Of a DNA stretch of 64,000 bases, positions 50,954 to 59,343 are shown in pieces; position 1 is the stretch's first letter; each line of letters opens with the position of its first letter. Position numbers and translations under genes: made by a program. This DNA is from Amycolatopsis benzoatilytica AK 16/65 (lineage in GTDB: Bacteria; Actinomycetota; Actinomycetes; Mycobacteriales; Pseudonocardiaceae), in the NCBI RefSeq assembly GCF_000383915.1, contig NZ_KB912942.1:2454561-2518560 (forward strand). The letters run 5' to 3'. Below the pieces are notes generated by a model, which was not told the origin of the DNA, made no database searches, and saw nothing but the letters and a program-made list of their open reading frames with translations.

Positions 50954-51547
50954 CTACACCTCCACCACGAGCACGCCGCTCAACTGCTTCAGAAACGGCC
51001 GCAACGACTCCGCGGATACTTCGCCGAGCAGATCCGGCGCCGGCAGGAACCGGACAGTAGTCCCAGTCGTCCCGTCCGACGGAACCGCCACCAGTTCGCC
51101 CGCCGGCACGCCGTAGTGATACCGCTGCGTCCACGCGCCCTCGGCCCGCCGATTCGTGTGCACCAACCACTCGCTCAACGCCGCGACCACCGACAACCCG
51201 CGGCGCGGATGACCATCCGGGAGGGGAGTGGCCGGCGGAGAATCGAAGTACCGGAAGTCCTTCGTCGCCATGACCGGCTTCCGGACCGGTCGCCCGTCGT
51301 CGTCGAAGACCGTCTGCGTACCGCGGCCGTAGTCCGTCACCGAAACCGAGCCGTCCCGGTGGAACTCGACCACCGCGCGGCCCTCGCCCAGATCCTCCGC
51401 CTCGTCCGCGGCATAGGCGAGGACTTCCCAGATCAGATGACATCTCCCGGACGGCGCGTAGCGATCCGGGTTCTCCCGGATCAACCGCAGATGCGCGGGA
51501 TCGTGATCGCGGGACCAGTCGTGCGTCGTCGACGAGGGGAGAGGCAT
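50954..51547 (-). CDS. degenerate GyrB-like ATPase-domain protein
   Basis: A 197-residue protein that aligns with the N-terminal ATPase domain of GyrB: IRENPDRYAPSGRCHLIWEV, VSVTDYGRGTQTVFDDDGRP, RRGLSVVAALSEWLVHTNRR and WTQRYHYGVPAGELVAV. The catalytic Glu is kept (Glu41) and the ATP-binding Asp72, but the Mg-binding Asn is Tyr45 (EVLAYAADE for EVVDNSVDE) and DNGRG is DYGRG. It has no transducer or TOPRIM domain, so it is not a gyrase subunit. ATG 51547 has GGAAGGA upstream. Confidence 0.75.
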   Translation of the reverse strand: MPLPSSTTHDWSRDHDPAHLRLIRENPDRYAPSGRCHLIWEVLAYAADEAEDLGEGRAVVEFHRDGSVSVTDYGRGTQTVFDDDGRPVRKPVMATKDFRYFDSPPATPLPDGHPRRGLSVVAALSEWLVHTNRRAEGAWTQRYHYGVPAGELVAVPSDGTTGTTVRFLPAPDLLGEVSAESLRPFLKQLSGVLVVEV

Positions 51548-51608
51548 TCGGTGATCCTTCCACCGCTCCTTGACCTTGTCCGCACTCCAGCTCATAGCGT
51601 TGATTCCC

Positions 51609-52319
51609 ATGACCACAACACTGATTTCCGGTGCCAACAAAGGACTCGGCTACGAAACCGCCCGCCGGCTCATCGCCGCCGGGCACACCGTCTACCTCGG
51701 CAGCCGCGACGCCGCCAAGGGACAGCGCGCAGCCGAAGAACTCGGCGCACGGACCGTCCAGCTCGACATCACCGACGACAGCTCGGTGGCTGCCGCAGTC
51801 AAGATCATCGAAGCCGGCGGGGGACTGGACGTACTCGTGAACAATGCCGGAATCGCCACCGAACTGCTCGACAGCGGCGAGGTGATCGGAGCCGAGGCCG
51901 TCACTGCCGACGTACTGCGCGAGACCTTCGAGACCAACACGTTCGGCGCGGTCCGGATGATGCACGCGTTTCTGCCGCTCCTGCAACGCTCAGCCACGCC
52001 AGTCGTCGTCAATGTGAGCAGCGCTCTGGGCTCGCTGAGCAGAATGACTGATCCAGCCTCGCATCAGTACGGCTACGCCGGCATCGCGTACCCGGCGTCG
52101 AAGGCGGCCCTGAACATGGTGACCGTGCAGTTCGCGAAGGCATTCCCGCGAATCCGGATCAACGCCGTCGAGCCTGGCTACACGCAGACGGACATCAACC
52201 ACCGCAGCGGAGGCCAGTCGGTCGAGCAGGGTGCCGAGGTGATCGTGCGGATGGCGCAGATCGGCGCGGACGGGCCGACCGGGACGTACGTCGACCTCGC
52301 CGGACCGTTGCCGTGGTGA
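51609..52319 (+). CDS. SDR family oxidoreductase
   Basis: A 236-residue short-chain dehydrogenase: TTLISGANKGLGYETARRL (TGxxxGxG), NNAG, Ser catalytic in VVNVSSALGSLS, YGYAGIAYPASKAALN (YxxxK) and PGYTQTDIN. ATG 51609. The YPASK motif is intact. Substrate unknown; divergent from the GyrB-like gene. Confidence 0.9.
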   Translation: MTTTLISGANKGLGYETARRLIAAGHTVYLGSRDAAKGQRAAEELGARTVQLDITDDSSVAAAVKIIEAGGGLDVLVNNAGIATELLDSGEVIGAEAVTADVLRETFETNTFGAVRMMHAFLPLLQRSATPVVVNVSSALGSLSRMTDPASHQYGYAGIAYPASKAALNMVTVQFAKAFPRIRINAVEPGYTQTDINHRSGGQSVEQGAEVIVRMAQIGADGPTGTYVDLAGPLPW

Positions 52320-52363
52320 GGGCGGGATCCGGCCGGGGCAGCGCCTGATCTCAGTTACTTGAC

Positions 52364-52377
52364 ATAATGTACATTAT
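52364..52377. repeat. 14-bp perfect palindrome
   Basis: ATAATGTACATTAT, AT-rich, 45 bp after the SDR stop. Confidence 0.6.
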
Positions 52378-52637
52378 CGGCGTTAGGTCGACCTGCGAAT
52401 CAGGAGCTTGAAGAGGGGTTCTCCAAGGCTCTGCGGCGGTCGCGTCGCGCCTTCCGCAGTCATCCGGCTCGCTCACGACACGGCCACGAGTTGAACCGCC
52501 GGAAGTCTCGCGACTCGCCTCGGACCGAGCCGCGCCGCGAGGTTTTGCGGCGGCCTGCTTCGGGCCCGCCTGATGTCCGCCGCGGAACGCGTCGGGCTGA
52601 CGGAAACCTGGCATCCCCGACAGGAGCAGGTGCGACC

Positions 52638-52678
52638 AGCCAGGCTTAATTCGTCACCGTGACGAATTAAGCCTGGCT
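52638..52678. repeat. perfect 20-bp inverted repeat around one base
   Basis: Arms at 52638-52657 (AGCCAGGCTTAATTCGTCAC) and 52659-52678 are exact reverse complements with a single C between. Such perfection without a T tract or loop suggests a protein or recombination site more than a terminator. Confidence 0.85.
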
Positions 52679-52873
52679 GACAGGACGTCGAAGGTGGAGC
52701 CGAGACACGTTTTCGGTGCGCTCAAGGAAGATTCAGCCGACCAGAACATCCACTCGAACAGCTGATTGAATGCTGCTGGCCAGCCTGGAATCGACCGCCC
52801 GCGCCTTGCCATAGAACCGCCCGGGCGCTGGATGCGCCTCTGGGACGAGTGCCCCGGAGGCGACGGAAAGTGT

Positions 52874-52890
52874 GATCCCCCAAGGGGATC
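52874..52890. repeat. short hairpin
   Basis: GATCCCC-CAA-GGGGATC, 7-bp arms with a 3-base loop. Confidence 0.5.
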
Positions 52891-52934
52891 CGGGCTCCCC
52901 TTGACCCTTCTCGAGCCCCTTCCGGACCTCCGTT

Positions 52935-52960
52935 TCATGCATAATCGCTATTATGCATGA
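52935..52960. promoter_or_regulatory. 11-bp inverted repeat, AT-rich
   Basis: TCATGCATAAT (52935-52945) and ATTATGCATGA (52950-52960) flank CGCT, followed by TATATGAGATAG. It lies 68 bp before the recombinase start and could be its operator. Confidence 0.6.
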
Positions 52961-53027
52961 TATATGAGATAGCGGCAGTGGTGGAGCGCTGACAGGAATT
53001 GTCGGTGCCGTGCGGTACAAGATCCGT

Positions 53028-54014
53028 ATGCTCGTTTCCGAGGCACAGCAAGCGTTCTTCGCGGCACGGCGGCCGCGCAAGGACTCGCCGCACACCACTG
53101 CCGCCTATCGGCGGGATCTCGCCGGGATCACCGCTCTCCTGCTGACCGAGTCGGGGCGCGACGAGCTCGAGGTTGAGGAGCTCACCGCGACCGCGCTCCG
53201 AGCTGCCTTCGGCGCATTCGCGGACAGTCACGCGAAAAGCTCGGTGTTGCGGGCCTGGTCGACGTGGAACCAGTTCCTGACCTTCTGTGTTTCGGACGGG
53301 CTGCTGGCAGGCAATCCGATGGGTGCCGTCGCCCGGCCCAAGACTCCCCCGCTGACCCCGAAACCGTTGCGAGGAGAGGAAACCCCGGAGCAGCTTCTCG
53401 CCGCCGCGGCGGACGGGGCGCGGCGCGCGCGGGATCCGTGGCCGGAGCGGGACGTCCTGGTGCTGGCGCTCGGGCTGGTGGCCGGGCTGCGGGCGGCGGA
53501 GATGCGGGCGCTCACGCCACGTTCGGTGGTGGGCCGGGACGGCGAGCTGCGGTTGCATGTTCACGGCAAGGGCAGCCGCGACCGGTCGATCCCGGTGCAG
53601 CCGGCGATGGCGAAGCTGATCGAGGGTTACACCGCGTCCTGTCGGCGCCGGTTCCCGCAGCAGCGGTTTCCGGCGGGCGAACCGTTGCTGCGAGACCGGG
53701 CTGGCAATCCGATTGGACGCGGCGCGCTGGAGTACCTGGTGAAGTCGTGTTACCGGTGGGCTGGCTTGAACGACCGGGTGCCGACCGGCGCGAACCTGCA
53801 CGCGTTGCGGCACACGTTCGCCACGCGGCTGGCGGAGGACGGTGCGACCGCGTCGGAGATCATGTCGCTGCTCGGGCACGCGAGTTTGGCGACGAGCCAG
53901 AACTACATCGAGGCGACTGGCCGGGAGCAGCGGGCCGCGGCGGCGAGCAATCGGACGTACCGGGCTCTCGACGGTTTGACGAGCGCGCAGCGGGAGGCTG
54001 ATGTGGTTGCATGA
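53028..54014 (+). CDS. tyrosine recombinase
   Basis: A 328-residue recombinase: core-binding domain 1-105, catalytic domain after. Arg155 (GLRAAEMRAL), Lys181 (HGKGSRDRS), His258/Arg261 (LHALRHTFATRL), His284 (LLGHASLATS) and Tyr293 (SQNYIEAT) are all present. ATG 53028 is used; GTG 53010 is in frame. It overlaps the SRPBCC gene by 14 bp. It resembles XerC-like recombinases found singly in actinomycete chromosomes, not a phage integrase with excisionase. Confidence 0.9.
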   Translation: MLVSEAQQAFFAARRPRKDSPHTTAAYRRDLAGITALLLTESGRDELEVEELTATALRAAFGAFADSHAKSSVLRAWSTWNQFLTFCVSDGLLAGNPMGAVARPKTPPLTPKPLRGEETPEQLLAAAADGARRARDPWPERDVLVLALGLVAGLRAAEMRALTPRSVVGRDGELRLHVHGKGSRDRSIPVQPAMAKLIEGYTASCRRRFPQQRFPAGEPLLRDRAGNPIGRGALEYLVKSCYRWAGLNDRVPTGANLHALRHTFATRLAEDGATASEIMSLLGHASLATSQNYIEATGREQRAAAASNRTYRALDGLTSAQREADVVA

Positions 54015-54477
54015 GCGGGTGACTGACGAGATCGCGCGCGTGGTGCGCGCCAGCCGGGAAATCTCCGCTCCCGCGGAGCGGATCTTCGAGCTGATCGCCG
54101 ATCCGGCGCAGCAGCCTTCTTGGGACGGCAACGACAATCTGGCCGAGTCCGCGCCTGGGCAGCGGGTGCGTGCGGTCGGCGAGGTGTTCTCGACGACTCT
54201 GACGAACGGCAATGTCCGGTCGAACCATGTCGTGGAGTTCGTGGAGGGCAGGCTGATCGCGTGGCGTCCGTCGGAGCCGGGTGCGGAGCCGCCGGGGCAT
54301 CTGTGGCGGTGGGAGCTGGTGCCGCTGGCGGGCGGCCGGACCGAGGCGACGCACACCTATGACTGGTCCGGGCTGAACCCGAACGACACGATGCGGGTGG
54401 CGCGGGCGCGGGCGACGACGGAGGACGGATTGCGGGCGTCGTTGGAGAATCTGGCGAAGGCTTCGGAGGGCAGGTAG
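54001..54477 (+). CDS. SRPBCC family protein
   Basis: A 158-residue START/SRPBCC-fold protein: REISAPAERIFELIADPAQQ, GRLIAWRPSEPG, WRWELVPLAGGRTEATHTYD. ATG 54001 has GGGAGG and overlaps the recombinase stop; GTG 54019 is an alternative. It binds hydrophobic ligands or acts as a polyketide-type cyclase in relatives. The link to a recombinase has no evident functional basis. Confidence 0.85.
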   Translation: MWLHERVTDEIARVVRASREISAPAERIFELIADPAQQPSWDGNDNLAESAPGQRVRAVGEVFSTTLTNGNVRSNHVVEFVEGRLIAWRPSEPGAEPPGHLWRWELVPLAGGRTEATHTYDWSGLNPNDTMRVARARATTEDGLRASLENLAKASEGR

Positions 54478-54690
54478 GCAGGCACGCGGCAGCCGGGGAC
54501 GCCGCGCCGCGAGCGTGATTCGCCGGGGCAGCGGTCGAGTGCGCATCCCGCGCGCGGCCGTGGTCGGGGTTTCCCAGGACTGCCGCTCCCCTGGGCTTCG
54601 GGACGCTGAGCGATCGCTCATGGGCCTAGTTGCGGTTCTGCGGGCTTCCTGGGGTGAAAGCAGGGTCGCGGAGGCTCGCCAGACAGTTTG

Positions 54691-54720
54691 GCACCCAGAC
54701 TGACCGGGCAGTCTGGGTGC
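54691..54720. terminator. hairpin between convergent genes
   Basis: GCACCCAGACTG (54691-54702) and CAGTCTGGGTGC (54709-54720) with an ACCGGG loop. It lies about 210 bp after the SRPBCC stop and 44 bp after the end of the opposed zinc-ribbon gene, so it best serves the latter. The rest of 54478-54763 shows nothing else. Confidence 0.6.
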
Positions 54721-54763
54721 GCTCGCCGGTCGGCGGAGCGGGCCGGAAAGCCCGAGTCCGCCG

Positions 54764-55147
54764 TCAGCGCAGCTGTTCCAGATCCCGCGCCGATGCCGCG
54801 ATTTCCGCTGCTAGTTCTCGCAACTCCCCTGCCGACGCGCCGTCCTGCGCTGCGGTCACGATGTCTTCCGCCGCGCAGCGGAGCTGGAACAGCCGGTCCT
54901 GCAGGGCGGCGATCTCGGTGTCGGAGAGGACCACTGCGTCCTCCGGCAGTCCGCTGCGCTGCAGCGCGGTTCGCCGTTCGTAGGCGCGCTGGCGGCAGGA
55001 TTGGCCGCAGTAGCGCCGGCGGCGGCCGACGTTGCCCGCTTCGGGCAGCCGGCGGCCGCACCAGCCGCAGTGTTTCGGGGCGTTGCTGCGGCGCGGGACG
55101 ACGCGTTCGTCGCCGGTCAGCGGTGGGTCTTCGGCCAGTTCCCTCAC
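54764..55147 (-). CDS. zinc-ribbon hypothetical protein
   Basis: A 127-residue protein with an N-terminal CGWCGRRLP...YCGQSCRQRAYERR zinc ribbon and a helical, coiled-coil-like C-terminus (DTEIAALQDRLFQLRCAAED). The finger is common in actinobacterial proteins, often DNA-linked. GTG 55147. Function unknown. Confidence 0.75.
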   Translation of the reverse strand: MRELAEDPPLTGDERVVPRRSNAPKHCGWCGRRLPEAGNVGRRRRYCGQSCRQRAYERRTALQRSGLPEDAVVLSDTEIAALQDRLFQLRCAAEDIVTAAQDGASAGELRELAAEIAASARDLEQLR

Positions 55148-55213
55148 CCGCCGGACTCTAGCTGTCCATCACGTTCTCACGACGGGGCCACACCGATAGC
55201 GCAGACTGTGGAC

Positions 55214-55996
55214 ATGCGACCGCCGTTTCCCTACCTTGCCGACCCGCTGCCTCGCGCCTTCGCTCACCGCGGATGGCATCTCGGCGAACTGGAGGGGCTG
55301 GAGAATTCCCTGCCGGCGTTCCAGCGTGCCGTCGCCGAGGGATATCGCTACCTCGAGACCGACGTGCACGCCACGTCGGACGGGGTGGTCGTCGTGCACC
55401 ACGATGCGACGCTGGACCGCACGACGGACGGCCGGGGCCCGATCGCGGCGCAGAGCTGGGCGCAGATCAAGGACGTGAAGGTCGGCGGGCGGGCTCCGTT
55501 GTCGCGGCTGGAGGATCTGCTGGAGGAGCTGCCGGAGGCGTTTTTCAACGTCGACGTGAAGGCGGACAGCGCGGTGGTGCCGTTCGTGCGGACGCTGGAG
55601 CGGACCGGTGCGATCGGACGGGTCGCGGCGGCGTCGTTTTCGGACTCTCGGCTGGCTCGGTTGCGGCGGCTGGCCGGTCCGGAGCTGCTGACGGCGATGG
55701 GGCCGCGGTCGGCGTTCCTGCTGTGGGCGAACGGGTGGGCTCCGCTGCTGGGGGTGAGCAGGCTGGCGCGGGGCTGGCTCGCGCAGGTGCCGGTGAAGCA
55801 GGGTCCGTTGAAGGTGGTCGACCGGGCTTTTGTGAAGTCCGCGGTGCGCAGCGGCTTCGAGGTGCACACCTGGACGATCGACGACCCGGATCAGATGCGG
55901 ACGTTGCTGGACCTGGGTGTGCACGGCATCGTCACGGACCGGCCGGATCTGTTGCGCGAGGTGTTGCGGGAGCGCGACGCGTGGCAGGCGGTCTGA
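55214..55996 (+). CDS. glycerophosphodiester phosphodiesterase
   Basis: A 260-residue GDPD TIM-barrel: AFAHRGWHLGELEGLENSLP (His-Arg and catalytic Glu), ETDVHATSDGVVVVHHDATL (metal and second His) and HTWTIDDPDQM. No signal peptide, so it acts in the cytoplasm, releasing glycerol-3-phosphate from glycerophosphodiesters. ATG 55214; followed 44 bp later by the WYL regulator. Confidence 0.92.
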   Translation: MRPPFPYLADPLPRAFAHRGWHLGELEGLENSLPAFQRAVAEGYRYLETDVHATSDGVVVVHHDATLDRTTDGRGPIAAQSWAQIKDVKVGGRAPLSRLEDLLEELPEAFFNVDVKADSAVVPFVRTLERTGAIGRVAAASFSDSRLARLRRLAGPELLTAMGPRSAFLLWANGWAPLLGVSRLARGWLAQVPVKQGPLKVVDRAFVKSAVRSGFEVHTWTIDDPDQMRTLLDLGVHGIVTDRPDLLREVLRERDAWQAV

Positions 55997-56040
55997 GGTA
56001 GCGGACCAGAGCTGACCTCTTCCGCGGGCAGGATGGACCG

Positions 56041-57036
56041 GTGCCGAAGACTTCCGGGCGGTTGCTGTCGCTGCTTTCCCTGCTTCAGGCTCGGCGGGAC
56101 TGGCCGGGTGCGTTGCTGGCGGAGCGGCTGGAGGTCAGTCCTCGCACGGTGCGGCGGGACGTCGACCGGTTGCGGGAGCTGGGGTATCCGATCGTCACGG
56201 CGAAGGGGCCGGACGGCGGCTATCGGCTGGGCGCCGGTGCGCGGCTGCCGCCGTTGCTCTTCGACGACGATCAGGCGGTCGCGTTGGCGATCGCGCTTCA
56301 GTCCGCGACCGGGGCAGGCATCGAGGAGGCGGCCGGGCGTGCGCTGAACACGGTCCGGCAGGTGCTGCCGGCGCGGTTGCGGCATCGGGTGGACGCGTTG
56401 AGTTTCACCGCGGTAGAGCGTCCGGTGCCGAGCGCGGATCCGCGGACGCTGGTCGCGGTGAGCGCGGCGGTCCGGGCTCGGGAGGTGCTGCGGTTCGATT
56501 ACCGGGACCGGGACGGTCCGCCGCGGCGCGCGGAGCCGCATCATCTCGTGACCTGGGGTCGGCGCTGGTATCTCGTCGCGTGGGATCTGGATCGCGACGA
56601 CTGGCGGGTTTTCCGCGCGGACCGGATGGGGCTGCGCACGCCGAACGGGCCTCGGTTCGTGCCGCGCGAGTTGCCGGATGTCGCGGCGTTCGTAGCGGCG
56701 CGGTTCCAGGGCACTGACGAGAACGGCGACTGGCCGTGCCGGGGCGAGGTGGTGGTGCATCTTCCCGCGTCGGAGGTGGCGAGCTATCTGGCGGACGCGG
56801 TGGTCGTGTCGCTGGACGAGGAGCGGTGCCGGGTGAGCATGGGGGCCTGGTCGTGGCGGGGGCTGGCGGGCGCGTTCGGCCGGGTCGACGCCGCGGTGGA
56901 GGTCGTCGGCCCGGCCGAGCTGACCGAGGCGTTCGGGGAGCTGGCGGCCCGGTATGCCCGGGCGGGCCTCAGCGCGGAGCCTTGCCCTCCCACGCCGCCG
57001 TCCACGTCTTCGGGCCCAGGCGGCCCGAGTCGTTGA
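56041..57036 (+). CDS. WYL domain transcriptional regulator
   Basis: A 331-residue regulator: HTH_11 (LLSLLSLLQARRDWPGALLA, LEVSPRTVRRDVDRLREL), a middle GPDGGYRLGAGARLPPLLFD and the WYL domain (LRFDYRDRDGPPRRAEPHHL, RRWYLVAWDLDRDDWRVFRA). WYL domains sense nucleic acids or nucleotides. GTG 56041. Its 3' end overlaps the opposed transglycosylase gene by 68 bp, an odd convergent overlap. Confidence 0.9.
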   Translation: MPKTSGRLLSLLSLLQARRDWPGALLAERLEVSPRTVRRDVDRLRELGYPIVTAKGPDGGYRLGAGARLPPLLFDDDQAVALAIALQSATGAGIEEAAGRALNTVRQVLPARLRHRVDALSFTAVERPVPSADPRTLVAVSAAVRAREVLRFDYRDRDGPPRRAEPHHLVTWGRRWYLVAWDLDRDDWRVFRADRMGLRTPNGPRFVPRELPDVAAFVAARFQGTDENGDWPCRGEVVVHLPASEVASYLADAVVVSLDEERCRVSMGAWSWRGLAGAFGRVDAAVEVVGPAELTEAFGELAARYARAGLSAEPCPPTPPSTSSGPGGPSR

Positions 57037-57670
57037 TGCCGTTGGCGCGCTGCAGGTCCAAGACGGCGGTGCGGGTCTTGTCGTAGTAGCAGCCGGTGCC
57101 GTCGAAACCGTAGCCGTAGGCGTTCATCCGCAGCTGGAAGGTGCGCAGGGCCGGGGCGCAGTCGCCGTAGGCGTAGACCACTCCGGGCCACGGGGGCTGG
57201 GCGCCGGGCGGCGGTGGCGGCGTGGGCTTCGGGTTCGGGGCGGGCGGAGCGGGCAGGCCGCCGCCGCCGATGTAGGCGGATTCCTCGTAGGAGGGGACGC
57301 GCTTGCTGCGTCCGTCGCCGTCGTCGGACAGGCCGAGCATTCCGCCGCACTCCCACGGCTGCCAGCCGCGCATCCGGTAGAGGTAGAGCGCGCGGTAGTC
57401 CTGTTCGCCGGGGCTGGCCTGGTCGGGGCGGCCCTGTCCGCCGACGCTGCGCCAGGTTGACAGGTCGAACTGGTAGGCACCGTAGTAGCCGTTGCCGGTG
57501 TTGATGGTGTAGCGGCCGCTCGACTCGCACATCCGCAGTTTCGCCCAGGTGCCCGATGCGGGGTCCGCGGAGGCGGCGCCGACGACGGCGAGCTCCATGC
57601 CGAGGACGGCGACCACGAGCAGCAAGGCTCGAGCGGCGGCGCGTCTGGCGGTGCGAACACGTGTGGTCAT
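56969..57670 (-). CDS. secreted resuscitation-promoting-factor-like transglycosylase
   Basis: A 233-residue exported protein. Signal peptide ALLLVVAVLGMELAVVGAAS to about residue 36. The Rpf/lysozyme-like domain: WAKLRMCESSGRYTINTGNG (catalytic Glu in CESSGRY) and YYGAYQFDLSTWRSVGG. A Pro-rich linker leads to a C-terminal peptidoglycan-binding-like repeat (LRTFQLRMNAYGYGFDGTGC, AVLDLQRANGINDSGRLGP). ATG 57670. It cleaves peptidoglycan; Rpf proteins help exit from dormancy. Confidence 0.9.
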   Translation of the reverse strand: MTTRVRTARRAAARALLLVVAVLGMELAVVGAASADPASGTWAKLRMCESSGRYTINTGNGYYGAYQFDLSTWRSVGGQGRPDQASPGEQDYRALYLYRMRGWQPWECGGMLGLSDDGDGRSKRVPSYEESAYIGGGGLPAPPAPNPKPTPPPPPGAQPPWPGVVYAYGDCAPALRTFQLRMNAYGYGFDGTGCYYDKTRTAVLDLQRANGINDSGRLGPKTWTAAWEGKAPR

Positions 57671-57920
57671 GGCACGCACACTAAGCACGTGACCCATTGA
57701 CCACAAGAGTCACACCACGCTCACGAGTCTCACATGACACGCCCGGGGAACCCGGCAGCGACACGCCCGGACCGGCGTGTCGCGTTCTCCCCCGCGCGGC
57801 GCGCCGCGCGGGGGAAGCGACGAACCGGACACGGTTTGCCCCCTTCGGCGGTACCGACCGGCTCTGAGCCAGTAATCTCCGGCGCGACCTGGAGATTCCT
57901 GACCGTTTGAGGAGCCGTGG
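57671..57920. promoter_or_regulatory. divergent promoter region with strong palindromes
   Basis: 57788-57815 is a perfect 28-bp G+C palindrome (core GCGCGGCGCGCCGCGC). 57760-57781 has GACACGCC-CGGACC-GGCGTGTC, and 57874-57897 has AATCTCC...GGAGATT just before the transporter. Control of the Rpf-like and transporter genes is inferred. Confidence 0.55.
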
Positions 57921-59321
57921 ATGACGCTGGCCGAGACCCGGGACAGCAAGCGGGAGAGGTGGGGCTGGTACTTCTACGACTGGGCCAACTCGCCGTTCTA
58001 TTCGTCGGTGACGACGGTGTTCGGCGCCCTGTACATGAGCACGGTGGCGGCCTCGGACGCGAAGCAGAACATCACCCTTAACGGGGATCGGGCTTGTCTC
58101 GACGCGTCCGGTGTGGACGACAAGCTGAACCACTGCGACGTCTCGCTGTTCGGTTTGCATTTCCCGGCCGGTTCGATGTGGGGCTATCTGCTGTCGGTCG
58201 CGACGGTCGTGCAGGTGCTCGTGCTGCCGATCGCGGGCGCGGTGGCCGACCGCAGCCGCAACAAACGGCGGATTCTCGGCTGGTTCGCCGGGCTCGGCGC
58301 GGTCGCGTCCGCGCTGATGTTCTTCATGGCCGGTTCGGACTGGCAGCTGGGCGCGGCGCTGTTCATCGTCGCCAACATCGGCTACGGCGGCTCGCTGGTC
58401 GTCTACTACTCGTTCCTGGGCGACATCGCGACGCCGGACGAGCGCGATGACGTGTCTGCGAAGGGCTGGGCATTCGGCTATCTCGGCGGCGGGCTCGCGC
58501 TCGCGCTGCAGCTGGCGTTCTACCTCAGTCGCGACACACTCGGCGTGGACACCTCGACCGCGGTGCGGATCTGCTTCCTGACCTCGGGTATCTGGTGGGC
58601 GGTCTTCACCGTCCCGACGCTGCGGCGGCTCCCCCGGGTCCATGTCCCGGCCGGGGTCGAGCCGGGGGTGTCGGTGCTGCGGTCCGGGTTCCGGGAGCTG
58701 CGGCAGACGCTGCGCGAAGCGAAGGCGTATCCGCTCACGCTCGCCTTCCTCGGCAGCTACCTGCTCTTCGCGGACGGGATCAACACGGTGGTCACGGTGT
58801 CGGCGCAGTACGGGAAGGACGAACTGAAGTTCGGCGACGAGGTGTTGATCGTCACCATCCTGGTCATCCAGTTCGTCGCCTACGCGGGAGGTGTCCTGCA
58901 CGGGCTCGCCGCCCGCCGTCTCGGTGCGAAGCGGACGATCCTGGTCAGCCTGGTGCTGTGGGTCGCGGTGCTCGGCGGCGCGTATTTCGTGCAGGCGCGC
59001 AAGCCGGTGGAGTTCTTCGCGGTCGCGGTGGGCATCGGGCTGGTGCTGGGCGGGACGAACGCGCTGGCCCGGTCGCTGTTCAGCCAGATGATCCCGGCGG
59101 GCAAGGACGCCCAGTACTACTCGCTGTACGTGGTGGGCGAGAAGGGCACGTCCTGGTTGGGGCCGCTGGTGTTCGCCGGGGTCGGGCAGGCGACCGGGTC
59201 ATTCCGGCTGGCGATCGTCGCGCTGGTGGTGTTCTTCGTCGCCGGGTTCGTGTTCGTGGCGTTGGTGCCGGTCCGGCGCGCGATCGTGGCTGCCGGCAAC
59301 CGTCCGCCGGAGGTGCTGTGA
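57921..59321 (+). CDS. MFS transporter, UMF1/Atg22-like
   Basis: A 466-residue twelve-helix transporter. RERWGWYFYDWANSPFYSSV at the N-terminus is typical of UMF1 (Atg22-like) carriers, with VADRSRNKRRILG, GYGGSLVVYYSFLGDIATPD and GTNALARSLFSQMIPAGKDA. GAGGAG precedes ATG 57921. Yeast Atg22 effluxes amino acids from the vacuole; bacterial substrates are unknown. Confidence 0.9.
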   Translation: MTLAETRDSKRERWGWYFYDWANSPFYSSVTTVFGALYMSTVAASDAKQNITLNGDRACLDASGVDDKLNHCDVSLFGLHFPAGSMWGYLLSVATVVQVLVLPIAGAVADRSRNKRRILGWFAGLGAVASALMFFMAGSDWQLGAALFIVANIGYGGSLVVYYSFLGDIATPDERDDVSAKGWAFGYLGGGLALALQLAFYLSRDTLGVDTSTAVRICFLTSGIWWAVFTVPTLRRLPRVHVPAGVEPGVSVLRSGFRELRQTLREAKAYPLTLAFLGSYLLFADGINTVVTVSAQYGKDELKFGDEVLIVTILVIQFVAYAGGVLHGLAARRLGAKRTILVSLVLWVAVLGGAYFVQARKPVEFFAVAVGIGLVLGGTNALARSLFSQMIPAGKDAQYYSLYVVGEKGTSWLGPLVFAGVGQATGSFRLAIVALVVFFVAGFVFVALVPVRRAIVAAGNRPPEVL

Positions 59322-59343
59322 GGCCCCGATAGGGTCGGGCGTC

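Larger units (their letters stand above)
52320..53027. other. palindrome-rich noncoding region upstream of a recombinase
   Basis: About 700 bp with no gene I can support. It holds at least four strong palindromes, listed separately, ahead of a tyrosine recombinase gene. A degenerate minus-strand start (MHETEVRKG, reminiscent of PadR proteins) reads from about 52956 but soon loses resemblance. Confidence 0.5.

Noticed and set aside
52654..52938. Minus-strand ORF of 94 codons, and an overlapping one starting MHETEVRKG
   Set aside because: No ribosome site, no sustained family resemblance, and both read through palindromes. The PadR-like first residues are too short to support a gene.
57671..57920. 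c-di-AMP (ydaO-type) riboswitch before the Rpf-like gene
   Set aside because: Expected by analogy, but I could not find its conserved core; only simple inverted repeats are seen.
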